Position numbers and translations under genes: made by a program. The notes beneath the pieces are model-generated. The model searched no databases, was not told the DNA's origin, and worked only from the letters and a program-made list of their open reading frames with translations. Shown in pieces: positions 46,082-53,813 of a stretch of DNA of 64,000 nt; the stretch's first letter is position 1; each line of letters starts with the position of its first letter. This DNA is from CAWGCA01 sp963820955 (lineage in GTDB: Bacteria > Pseudomonadota > Gammaproteobacteria > Chromatiales > Chromatiaceae). The stretch is from the NCBI GenBank assembly GCA_963820955.1, contig CAWGCA010000032.1, positions 38,357 through 102,356 of the forward strand, read 5' to 3'.

Positions 46082-47971
46082 TTAAAAAATATCAGTTGCG
46101 TAATCGTCCTGCAGCCGTTCCTGGAATCGTTTTATCGCCCGCATGGCCATGCGCAGGGTACCCCGCGACTGAGGTGTCAGTTTTACCGGGTCGATCAGCT
46201 TATCCAGCTTTTTACCACTGCGCGCCTGGCCGATTTGATGGGTCAACAGCAGGTCGAGCAGCTCTTCATAGGATTCCTGTACTGAATCCTTGAAGTCATC
46301 GGACAGTTTGCCTACTCGCACCAGGGCATTGAGGCGGTCGGTGGTGTTCTGGACCGCCACTCCGTTCTGCAGGGCGAAGATACGGGCGGCGTCGGCAATG
46401 ATGCGTAGACCGTTGCGCTTGATATCGATTCGTTCCCCCTGTTCATCCTTGGTGGTGGTGATCAGTTGATTGAAGAACCCGATCGCCGGTTTTCCTTCGG
46501 AGTCGTGATCCGCCATCATCTTCAGCAGGCGGGGGTGCTCTTTTAGTTCCTTGAGTGCGTGGCGGCGCAGTTCCGAGGTCAGGGCATCGTCCCCATACAG
46601 GGTATCGAAGTCGAACATCACATTGGCCCAGCGGGCCGCCTTCTCGGTGGGTTTTTTACAGACGTGACTGATCTGTTTTTTCCACTCGGACAGGGTCTTC
46701 CGGTACATCGGGTTGCGGGCCATGATTTCACCGGGGCAGAGCACGTAGCCAACCCGATCCAGGTTTCGGTTCATCCGTTTGCAGAAGCGCTCGAACCACT
46801 CCTCCACCGCCTCAGTATCAGCCTTAGGCGGGTCGTCGATGATGATGCCGTTATCCTGGTCGGGGTTGAGCAGCATCTCTTTCCGACCGCCAGAGCCCAT
46901 GATCAGGACGGCAAAACCGATGGGTGGTGGGCCATAGCCCTTGCCTTCCATCCACTTGATTGTCAGTTTAATAGCCTGCTGCTGGATCGATAGATGGGCC
47001 TCGCTCAACAGCCGCGCCGCGTCGCTTGGGCGATGGTTGGTCTCCTGGGCATAAGCCGCCACATCCGTCATCTGGCTGCTGAGAAGAGCCAGCTCCTTCA
47101 GGTTGGACGCCTCCAGGATACGGTTGTTTATGGTGGTGGGCCGCGAGATCAGGATCCGCAGGATGTCGCTCTGAGAGACGATGCCGATTGGGATCTGGCC
47201 CTCGACCACGATCAGATATTTTACGACGTAACGCTTCATCAGCTCTTCTGCTTCCCACAAGGGGGTATCCGGATCGATTACCCGGGCAACCTCGCAGGCG
47301 GCGGACATGATGCTGTCTTCTGGCGCCGAGTTGCTCAACAATACCGCTTCTGCCAGGCCGGCAAAGGTGAGTACCCCCAGTAGTTTGTCCTCATCGTCCT
47401 TGACCACCAGGCTGCCGATTTTGCGCTCCTGCATCAGCTCGAAGGCCCCCAGCAGGTTGGTCTCCGGGCCACAGGAGGAGACCGGTGATTTCATCACCCG
47501 GGTGACAGGCTGGGCCAGGGCCCCCGTGGTGATGCTCCGGTCCGGGCTGCGTTCACGCAGCTTGGTGGCGATCACCCTGTTAAGGGCGTTGAACAGATCC
47601 GGCCGAGATTGTTCCAGTTCCTGGAAGGCGGACGCCTCGATCTCCATCAGGGTGGACTGGGTAGTGGCCTGCACTGTCGAGCTGTAGTTGTTGTTGTCGA
47701 GATAATTGGCCAGGCCGATAAAATCCCCCGGTTGTGCCTGCTCCTGATAGCCTGAGGGTCGTTGTATAGAGATGGCCCCATCGACCAGCACATACACCGC
47801 CTGCTTATAAACGTCGCCGGGTCGGAACAGGGTGCCGCTCGCCGCAAGCACGCGGAGATTCGATTTATCCACCAACAGCTTGATGGTTTCGGGTGATACT
47901 CCTTTGAAGCTGGGAGTTTCAGCCAGGATCTGTTCCAGTGTGGGCTGGGTGGTTGAGCGCTTTATGTCCAT
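46082..47971 (-). CDS. cNMP-binding / CBS / DUF294 nucleotidyltransferase-like protein
   Basis: 629 residues. Order: cyclic-nucleotide-binding fold (about 20-130, LFRPGDVYKQAVYVLVDGAI), two CBS domains (about 160-285), a nucleotidyltransferase-like domain with GSGGRKEMLLNPDQDNGIII (GlnD-like metal-binding DxD) and a C-terminal substrate-binding domain. A sensory or signal-transduction role next to acetate genes is common in Proteobacteria and may link energy state (adenylates on CBS) to uptake. The ATG at 47971 is chosen; a TTG five codons upstream is less likely. Confidence 0.88.
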   Translation of the reverse strand: MDIKRSTTQPTLEQILAETPSFKGVSPETIKLLVDKSNLRVLAASGTLFRPGDVYKQAVYVLVDGAISIQRPSGYQEQAQPGDFIGLANYLDNNNYSSTVQATTQSTLMEIEASAFQELEQSRPDLFNALNRVIATKLRERSPDRSITTGALAQPVTRVMKSPVSSCGPETNLLGAFELMQERKIGSLVVKDDEDKLLGVLTFAGLAEAVLLSNSAPEDSIMSAACEVARVIDPDTPLWEAEELMKRYVVKYLIVVEGQIPIGIVSQSDILRILISRPTTINNRILEASNLKELALLSSQMTDVAAYAQETNHRPSDAARLLSEAHLSIQQQAIKLTIKWMEGKGYGPPPIGFAVLIMGSGGRKEMLLNPDQDNGIIIDDPPKADTEAVEEWFERFCKRMNRNLDRVGYVLCPGEIMARNPMYRKTLSEWKKQISHVCKKPTEKAARWANVMFDFDTLYGDDALTSELRRHALKELKEHPRLLKMMADHDSEGKPAIGFFNQLITTTKDEQGERIDIKRNGLRIIADAARIFALQNGVAVQNTTDRLNALVRVGKLSDDFKDSVQESYEELLDLLLTHQIGQARSGKKLDKLIDPVKLTPQSRGTLRMAMRAIKRFQERLQDDYATDIF

Positions 47972-48223
47972 CGAATGATCTGCCAACAGTGTTTTATACT
48001 TGAGGTGGGGATGAGCAAAGTTTTTTCTGGGTAGACGCCAGGACTCAACCAGTTTTCAGAAGGGCAGGGCGTGCCGGCAGATAGTGACGCATTCAACCGT
48101 TCTGGCGGGTTATTCCCAGCTGCCTCAACAACCCTGCCAGATTGCCCTTTTATATTATGCGGATATGGGTTCAATATCATGCCTTGATCAGCAAGTTTTT
48201 TATCAGGCCGAAAACAGTCGATC

Positions 48224-48634
48224 ATGAGCAGAAATATACCTGCAGAAAATGGTGAAAATGAAGTCCTGGAGGTGGCTTCGCTGCTGGATATTACCGAATT
48301 CAGGGTATTTACAATCGCTTATTGGCGCTGGTTCGGCCGCCGGTCGGCTGCCCAGGCCATGGAGCGCTATTTTGCCAATTATATGTTTCACTCCATCGTA
48401 CCCCACTGGGTACACCATTTTACCAGAGAAATCCTCGGGCGCGCCCGGGAGGGAACTCTGCGGGCAGCCGATTACGGAATACGCCGCGCCCGACCCAGCA
48501 GGGTAATGCGGCGGCGGGGAGGGCTGTTGGTCGCTGCCCTGATGTCGATCTGTTTTTTGATGTTGCTGGCGGCACTGTATTACGAAGATTTGGTACAGCT
48601 CGCCGAAAACTGCTATTTTCCCCCCTGTTATTGA
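48224..48634 (+). CDS. Hypothetical C-terminally anchored membrane protein
   Basis: 136 residues. A soluble head (about 1-95) rich in Arg and aromatic residues (YWRWFGRRSAAQAMERYFAN, HWVHHFTREIL) is followed by one membrane helix (about 100-122) and a short tail with FPPCY. Not recognised. It is divergent from the cNMP/CBS gene, and the intergenic 250 bases must hold both promoters. Followed at 48661 by a very small membrane protein. Confidence 0.6.
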   Translation: MSRNIPAENGENEVLEVASLLDITEFRVFTIAYWRWFGRRSAAQAMERYFANYMFHSIVPHWVHHFTREILGRAREGTLRAADYGIRRARPSRVMRRRGGLLVAALMSICFLMLLAALYYEDLVQLAENCYFPPCY

Positions 48635-48660
48635 CCGCATAGCGACCAAAAGGCCAATTC

Positions 48661-48825
48661 GTGATCGACTGGATTTTTCTGCTGGTGACCGGTGTTATCG
48701 CCTATCACGCAATAAACCACCGCAATGAGGATGGGGAGAACGATATCGGACACCTGCTGTTTGGCTCTATCGCACTTTTGTTTTTCATGCGGGTTCTGCT
48801 GGTCGATATACTGAAGATTTTTTAG
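48661..48825 (+). CDS. Very small two-helix membrane protein
   Basis: 54 residues from a GTG start: VIDWIFLLVTGVIAYHAIN, then a polar loop HRNEDGENDIGH and LLFGSIALLFFMRVLLVDIL. Two hydrophobic helices flank the loop. AAGG lies eight bases upstream of the GTG. It follows the 48224 gene after 26 bases, so a small operon is likely. Its end overlaps the 3' end of the convergent TPR gene by four bases. Family unknown. Confidence 0.55.
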   Translation: MIDWIFLLVTGVIAYHAINHRNEDGENDIGHLLFGSIALLFFMRVLLVDILKIF

Positions 48826-49517
48826 TCCATCTTATACGGGCGCTGGGTGGCATCCTGTTCCGGCGACCGCAACACTTGCTCGGATTCGGGTCTGCTCAGC
48901 TGTTGCTCCAGATAGCGGGCACGATCGGCGATAGTCGGCGGTTTTTCTGCCTGATTGCGCATGAATCGGGTTAGAAAACCCGGGCCTTCAGCTACTTCCG
49001 GATGAAGTTCAATAGATCTCTGGTAGTCAGAAAGGGCGCCGGGGAAGTCTCCCATGCGATCTTTCAGAATGCCTCGATTGGCATAGGATACGCCCAGGAT
49101 CGGCAGGTTCTGCCCGGTGACGCCTTTTCCCTCTTCCCGCCGTATCGCCTCATCATAGGCATCGAGCGCTTCCCGGTAACGTCGCTCCGAGCCCATAGCC
49201 AGAGAATCCGCCTCCCGCCCCCGGCCCTGCTGGCGCTGTTGGTAGGATTCCAAGGCCTCCTGCGCCCCCAGCTGCATCAGTGCCTGGGCCTTACCGCGCA
49301 GGGCGCCTAGATTATCGGGATTGGTGTCGAGCAGTTTTTCGTAGCTCAGCAGGGCGTCGCCGAACTGCCCATCCTCCAGGAGTTTTTGGGCCGCTGCCAC
49401 GTCCCGGGCCTCCGGGGTGGTTTCATTCAGGCCAGAGTCATACAGACTCCAGCCAACCCAGGCAATGGTCAGCACGATCGCGACCCGCATCAGCAGTTTG
49501 TACCATCGCTCATCCAT
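48822..49517 (-). CDS. TPR-repeat protein with N-terminal membrane anchor
   Basis: 231 residues. One N-terminal helix (about 8-26) anchors a periplasmic part with tetratricopeptide-type helices: EARDVAAAQKLLEDGQFGDA, then LLSYEKLLDTNPDNLGALRG, and later ANRGILKDRMGDFPGALSDYQRSIELHPE. TPR proteins are scaffolds; the partner is unknown. Its start overlaps the end of the 49510-49743 gene by eight bases, so they are coupled. Confidence 0.78.
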   Translation of the reverse strand: MDERWYKLLMRVAIVLTIAWVGWSLYDSGLNETTPEARDVAAAQKLLEDGQFGDALLSYEKLLDTNPDNLGALRGKAQALMQLGAQEALESYQQRQQGRGREADSLAMGSERRYREALDAYDEAIRREEGKGVTGQNLPILGVSYANRGILKDRMGDFPGALSDYQRSIELHPEVAEGPGFLTRFMRNQAEKPPTIADRARYLEQQLSRPESEQVLRSPEQDATQRPYKMD

Positions 49518-49743
49518 GAAGTGTATTTTGCAGTTGCAGGTTGAAGAACCAGGAGAAGAGGGTGACCAGCAGCACCGCGATGAACCTGGCCCGCGATTGC
49601 TGCCCGTTGATTTCCTGCGCGCTGAGTTCGCGATCGAGTTTGCGCTGTGCCCGCCTTACGCTCAGCACCCAGATTATCTTGCTGACCGGGAAAAAGAGCA
49701 GTACCGCAAGCGCTGCGACGGAGAGATAGAAATAGAGATTCAT
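49510..49743 (-). CDS. Hypothetical small membrane protein
   Basis: 77 residues with two hydrophobic helices (about 5-27 and 52-70) joined by a charged loop (SVRRAQRKLDRELSAQEING). No family recognised. The eight-base overlap with the TPR gene downstream argues for joint expression. Confidence 0.6.
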   Translation of the reverse strand: MNLYFYLSVAALAVLLFFPVSKIIWVLSVRRAQRKLDRELSAQEINGQQSRARFIAVLLVTLFSWFFNLQLQNTLHG

Positions 49744-49854
49744 TTGTCGGATAGAGAGACCAGTAGCCAGCCGCTGTGATCGAAGATAGATATTGCCAAG
49801 CAGTCTGCTAAATCATCGCTCAGCGACTCGCCACTAACAACTCAAAATTTATTC

Positions 49855-49890
49855 AAAAAAAAAAACGGGGGGAGGCATTGCCTCCCCCCC
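49855..49890 (-). terminator. Rho-independent terminator after the sodium:solute symporter gene
   Basis: GGGGGGAGGC-ATT-GCCTCCCCCC (on the plus strand) forms a perfect 10-base stem. Read on the minus strand, it is followed by a run of T. It lies about 20 bases after the symporter stop. Confidence 0.92.
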
Positions 49891-49908
49891 AAGTCACAGA
49901 CTAAACCG

Positions 49909-51894
49909 TCAGGATGGACGGTCGACATCCATCTGGATGTCGCCGATGTCTTCGTGCAGTGCTTCAACCTCTTTGGTCGGAACCTTCGAGAGCTCCATCT
50001 TATAGGCCAGGAACCACATCATGAACACACCGAGCGCCCACCACAGCAGCTGCCAGGTCCAGATGGACGGGATACCGAACATCCAGGTGGCTGAGTTGGT
50101 GGGGTCACCGAAGATCCAGTTGCCGATCACGGCGCCAGGACCGATACCGAAGAAGAACCATACCAGGGTGATGATCCAGGCAACCGGAACCAGGCCCCGC
50201 TTACTAGCTGTCAGGGAGGCGTGCTCCCGCAGGAAGTTGTGGAAGGTCATGCGATGCTCACGCTCTGCCGTATTCTGGGTCACGGCGGAGATGATGATGG
50301 CCAGACCGAGGTTGAAGAAGATACCCCAGAAGGCGGAGTGCAAGGTCATCGGCCAGCGGCCCCAGGGCATGAACTGGGCGCCGATCTGCTCGGTCAGGGT
50401 GACCCCGACCAGACCCGCAATCAGGCCGATCACTATGCCCTGACGGGTCAGGAAGGGCCACCAGCAGACGGCGATCAGGGCCGGCCACATCTGGAAACCG
50501 TAGGCCACGGCCAGTCCGCCCAGCAGCACCAGGGCGTCGGTGGCGGTGGTGGCTACAACCAGGGCGGCCAGCACGATGATGACGACGCCAACCCTACCCC
50601 AGAATTTCTGCTGGCTGTGGGAGGCATTGGTCATAACGAACCGCTTCAGCAGGTCGCGGGTCAGCATGCCGCCGGCGGTAGACATATAGGCGGCACCAGT
50701 AGACTGCATCGCCGCCAGGGCACAGACCGACAACAGGCCGACCAGCCAGGGGGCGGTATCGGTCAGCAGGTAGATCAGCTGCGGGACCAGCATGCCCTGC
50801 TTACCGGCGGACTCCATGATGTCTTTGCCACCGAGGCCGGCACCCATGACGTCGTTCACCAGCTCGGGGTGAGCGGCCAGGAAGGCGGTGTCGGCACCCA
50901 GGAAGTGGGAGCCCAGGCCCTGCATGGCGGTGAACACCATCAGGATAAAACCGATGCCGAGGGAGGAGGCCCACACCTGCTGGGGTGCGAAGGGGGCCGG
51001 GCTCTTGTTGCCGAAGGCCCACATGGAGAAGGCGGGCGCGGACTGGATACCCATCAGCGCGAACATATAGGTCAGCACCATGACGCCTGTCCAGGCGCCG
51101 CCGACCGGGGCGGAATCCGTACCCAGGCCCATGCCGTACTGGATTACACCGGGAATGGCGATGTATGAACTGTAGCCGTCCGGGGTGGTCTTGCCGAAGA
51201 AGGCCTTACCTGTTTCTGGGTTTATGGCGCTGAGGGCGCCGAGCAGATCGGCCCAGGTCTTGCCCTCTGGCAGACTCTGGTAGGCGATCACTCCGATCAT
51301 CACGATGCCGCCTGCCAGCAGGATGGCCTGGGCCGAGTCGACGTAGGCCACCGCTCGCAGGCCGCCGGAGGCGACGTAGATGATAACCACAATGGAGAGC
51401 AGCCACATACCAACCTCAACACCCAGCATGCCATCGGTCAGCACGTTGAACAGAAAGCCGGAGGCGCGCAGCTGAATGCCCAGATAGGGCACGGAGAAGA
51501 TGAGGGCCACCAGGACTACCAGAATGCGGACGGCGTCAGACTTGAAATAGTAGGCCATCATCTCACCGGGGGTGATGAAGCCGAAACGTTTGCCCAGCAT
51601 CCACTGGCGTTTCAGGAACAGCACCCCGGTAAACGGGATAGTGATGGCATAGAAAGACGCGTAGGCGTATTGGAATCCATCACGGTAGACGAGTCCCGGG
51701 TGGCCCATGAAGGTCCAGCCCGAGAAAGAAGTCGCCGTTGCCGCGAGGATAAACACCCACAGCGAAATCTGGCGACCGGCTACAAAGTAATCGCTGGCGG
51801 TCTTGGCCGACAATGCACCTTTAATACCCCAAAAGATGCAGTAGGCCCAATACACAGCAACGAATACAAACAACCAGACTACTTTCGGGTCCAT
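49909..51894 (-). CDS. Sodium:solute symporter (SSS/SLC5 family)
   Basis: 661 residues with about 13 membrane helices. ASDYFVAGRQISLWVFILAA, SFSGWTFMGHPGLVYRDGFQ and VCALAAMQSTGAAYMSTAGG are SSS blocks. It is related to the large symporters near acs in Vibrio and marine gammaproteobacteria and probably takes up acetate or another short carboxylate with Na+. That substrate is inferred from context. It is preceded by a sigma-54 promoter and half-sites for an NtrC-type regulator (52008-52123), with the regulator gene directly upstream. A terminator follows. Confidence 0.88.
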   Translation of the reverse strand: MDPKVVWLFVFVAVYWAYCIFWGIKGALSAKTASDYFVAGRQISLWVFILAATATSFSGWTFMGHPGLVYRDGFQYAYASFYAITIPFTGVLFLKRQWMLGKRFGFITPGEMMAYYFKSDAVRILVVLVALIFSVPYLGIQLRASGFLFNVLTDGMLGVEVGMWLLSIVVIIYVASGGLRAVAYVDSAQAILLAGGIVMIGVIAYQSLPEGKTWADLLGALSAINPETGKAFFGKTTPDGYSSYIAIPGVIQYGMGLGTDSAPVGGAWTGVMVLTYMFALMGIQSAPAFSMWAFGNKSPAPFAPQQVWASSLGIGFILMVFTAMQGLGSHFLGADTAFLAAHPELVNDVMGAGLGGKDIMESAGKQGMLVPQLIYLLTDTAPWLVGLLSVCALAAMQSTGAAYMSTAGGMLTRDLLKRFVMTNASHSQQKFWGRVGVVIIVLAALVVATTATDALVLLGGLAVAYGFQMWPALIAVCWWPFLTRQGIVIGLIAGLVGVTLTEQIGAQFMPWGRWPMTLHSAFWGIFFNLGLAIIISAVTQNTAEREHRMTFHNFLREHASLTASKRGLVPVAWIITLVWFFFGIGPGAVIGNWIFGDPTNSATWMFGIPSIWTWQLLWWALGVFMMWFLAYKMELSKVPTKEVEALHEDIGDIQMDVDRPS

Positions 51895-51935
51895 TGGTCG
51901 TATTCCCCCTCAAAATTTAATTCATTTGATTGATT

Positions 51936-51952
51936 AACGGTTTTTAACCGTT
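51936..51952. repeat. Palindrome AACGGTT-TTT-AACCGTT in the symporter leader
   Basis: Seven-base perfect arms lie about 45 bases after the predicted sigma-54 transcription start. It may form a hairpin in the leader RNA or bind a protein. A second hairpin (TGGTATGCC / GGCATGCCA, 51968-51988) is next to it. Confidence 0.45.
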
Positions 51953-52007
51953 GGATTCTTTGTTTTCTGGTATGCCGTCGGCATGCCAAAAACCAGGGAT
52001 AAATGCT

Positions 52008-52022
52008 GCGAAAATCGTGCCA
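52008..52022 (-). promoter_or_regulatory. Sigma-54 promoter of the symporter gene
   Basis: The minus strand reads TGGCACGATTTTCGC, matching the -24/-12 consensus TGGCACG-N4-TTGC at all but one position (TCGC). The spacing GG-N10-GC is exact. The start codon lies about 115 bases downstream. Confidence 0.78.
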
Positions 52023-52072
52023 GAAATTGATTGTTATTGGTATCAGCAGCTTGGGTGAGAATAGGGAAAGAG

Positions 52073-52124
52073 TGTTACCTGTAGACCGTTACCTTTCTAT
52101 ACATATTCGTTTCTTTAGGTAACA
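52073..52124 (-). promoter_or_regulatory. Putative upstream activator sites for the NtrC-type regulator
   Basis: Three copies of the half-site GTTACCT are seen: 52074-52080, 52088-52094 (direct repeat, 14-base pitch) and the inverse AGGTAAC at 52117-52123. They lie 50-100 bases upstream of the sigma-54 promoter, the normal place for enhancer sites. TGTTAC/GTAACA also resembles the half-site reported for Pseudomonas CbrB, from memory. Confidence 0.65.
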
Positions 52125-52166
52125 TAATTGTAGAAATCGCAAGCCAGAATCAGCCCGCCCGGTAAG

Positions 52167-53528
52167 TCACTCTCCGGTTTTTTTCTTTGCCCGGGGGATG
52201 GCAAATCGCTGTCGCCGCTCCCACAGGGCCTTCCGGCTGATCCCCAGCCTTTTCGCCAGCTCGGTTTCAGTCATTCGTTCCTGGTTTTCCAGTACGAAAC
52301 GGCGAAAATACGCCTCCAGTGAGAGGTTGGGGTTGCCTATAAAATCCTCTTCGGACAAGGGGCTTTGCCTCTCCTTGGCCGTCTCGATCGCCAGCAGGTC
52401 AGGGGTGATTTTCTGGTCATCGCAGAGGATGACCGCGCGTTCCAGCGCGTTTTCCAGTTCCCGGACGTTACCGGGCCAGCTATAGGCAGCAATAGTCTTC
52501 AGTGCATCAGGGGTTAATTCCATCGCTGCGCGGTTCAGTTGCTTGCGTGTCTTTTCGAGCAGAAACCGGGCCAGTTTGAGCAGATCGCCTCCCCGCTCTC
52601 TCAGTGGTGGCAGATTCAACTCGACCACCCGCAGACGAAAGAAAAGGTCACTGCGGAAGCGGCCCTCCTGGACCAGCTGCTTCAAATCCCGGTGGGTGGC
52701 TGCGATCAGACGGATATCCACCTGCCGGGACTGTTCCGAGCCCAGGCGCCTGATTTCTCCGTTCTGCAATACGCGCAGCAGCCGGGCCTGGGCCGCGAGG
52801 GAGAGTTCTCCAATCTCATCCAGAAACAGGCTGCCTCCATCCGCTGATTCCACCAGTCCGGTGCGGCTCGAGGCCGCGCTGGTGAAGGCCCCTTTGACAT
52901 GGCCAAACAACTCCGACTCGATCAGGGTCTCCGGGATGGCCGCGCAGTTGACGGTAACGATTGGCGCCTCTTTGCGGTTGCTCTGTTCATGCAGGGCCCG
53001 GGCCACCAGTTCTTTGCCGGTACCCGATTCCCCCAGTATCAGCACCGTCGTGTCGGTGGGAGCCACCCGGTTGATTTGACGGCACACCTCATGCATCGCC
53101 GGACAGTGGCCCACCATGCCGTCAACCGGATAAGCCTTGTCGAGGTCGGATTTCAGCGCTTCGCTGCGCCGTTCCAGTTGACCCTGTTTCAGGGTCCGCT
53201 TTACCAGAATCAGCAGTTCGTCGTGATCGAAGGGTTTGGCGATATAGTCAATCGCCCCCTGTTTCATCGAATCTACAGCCGAGCGGACGCTGGCATAGCT
53301 GGTCATGATCAGCACCGGGACGCCTTCGGCCTTGGCGATTATGTCCGTCCCGGGAAGGCCCGGCAGTCGCAGATCGCTCAGGATCAGACTGAAGCTCTGG
53401 AGATCGTACTCCCTTTCCGCCTGTTCCACTGAGTCGGCTTCGGTTATCTGGTAGCCGTTGCGTTCCAACAGCCGGCGCACGGCACCGCGGATGACACTTT
53501 CGTCTTCGATGATCAGTATTTGAGACAT
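52167..53528 (-). CDS. cbrB: NtrC-type sigma-54 response regulator, CbrB-like
   Basis: 453 residues. A receiver domain (phospho-acceptor Asp52 in SDLRLPGLPG) is followed by an AAA+ domain with Walker A GESGTGKE, the sigma-54 contact loop GHVKGAFTSA and Walker B GGSLFLDEIG, then a Fis-type helix-turn-helix (MTETELAKRLGISRKALWERRQRF). It activates RNA polymerase containing sigma-54. It is downstream of the SLC5-domain kinase gene, with 285 bases between, as in the Pseudomonas CbrA/CbrB system. The likely target is the symporter gene just downstream. The symbol is by analogy. Confidence 0.9.
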   Translation of the reverse strand: MSQILIIEDESVIRGAVRRLLERNGYQITEADSVEQAEREYDLQSFSLILSDLRLPGLPGTDIIAKAEGVPVLIMTSYASVRSAVDSMKQGAIDYIAKPFDHDELLILVKRTLKQGQLERRSEALKSDLDKAYPVDGMVGHCPAMHEVCRQINRVAPTDTTVLILGESGTGKELVARALHEQSNRKEAPIVTVNCAAIPETLIESELFGHVKGAFTSAASSRTGLVESADGGSLFLDEIGELSLAAQARLLRVLQNGEIRRLGSEQSRQVDIRLIAATHRDLKQLVQEGRFRSDLFFRLRVVELNLPPLRERGGDLLKLARFLLEKTRKQLNRAAMELTPDALKTIAAYSWPGNVRELENALERAVILCDDQKITPDLLAIETAKERQSPLSEEDFIGNPNLSLEAYFRRFVLENQERMTETELAKRLGISRKALWERRQRFAIPRAKKKTGE

Positions 53529-53813
53529 GGTTTATACGGGCGGCCACTGGCCACTGGTTGCCGGCAAGACAGGATAGCAGAAGGTGGGCGTACAACCTCT
53601 GATATGGCACCTTATATGGTGTCTCGGTCGCTGCGCGTATCGGATTGCCATTTCAGATGCACCTCGAAAAATTCGAGGTAAGCAGGGCCGCACCACTATT
53701 TTCGTGCGCATAAGCGCATAAAAATGACGACGATCGGAAATCGTGCTTTTCGAAGTACCCTTCAGATGAATCCGCAGTCCAGCTGCTGTCCCGGGTTGTA
53801 TCTGGGTATGGGT
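53529..53813. other. Hairpin-rich gap between the kinase and regulator genes
   Basis: Contains three small palindromes: CCTCGAA-AAA-TTCGAGG (53662-53678), TGCGC-ATAA-GCGCA (53705-53718) and ACGAT-CGGAA-ATCGT (53730-53744). They could stabilise mRNA ends or form part of a small RNA. No coding frame is supported. Confidence 0.45.

Noticed and set aside
50221..51168. A 315-codon plus-strand frame opposite the symporter
   Set aside because: Gln/Gly/His-rich shadow of the symporter sequence; no ribosome site or motif.
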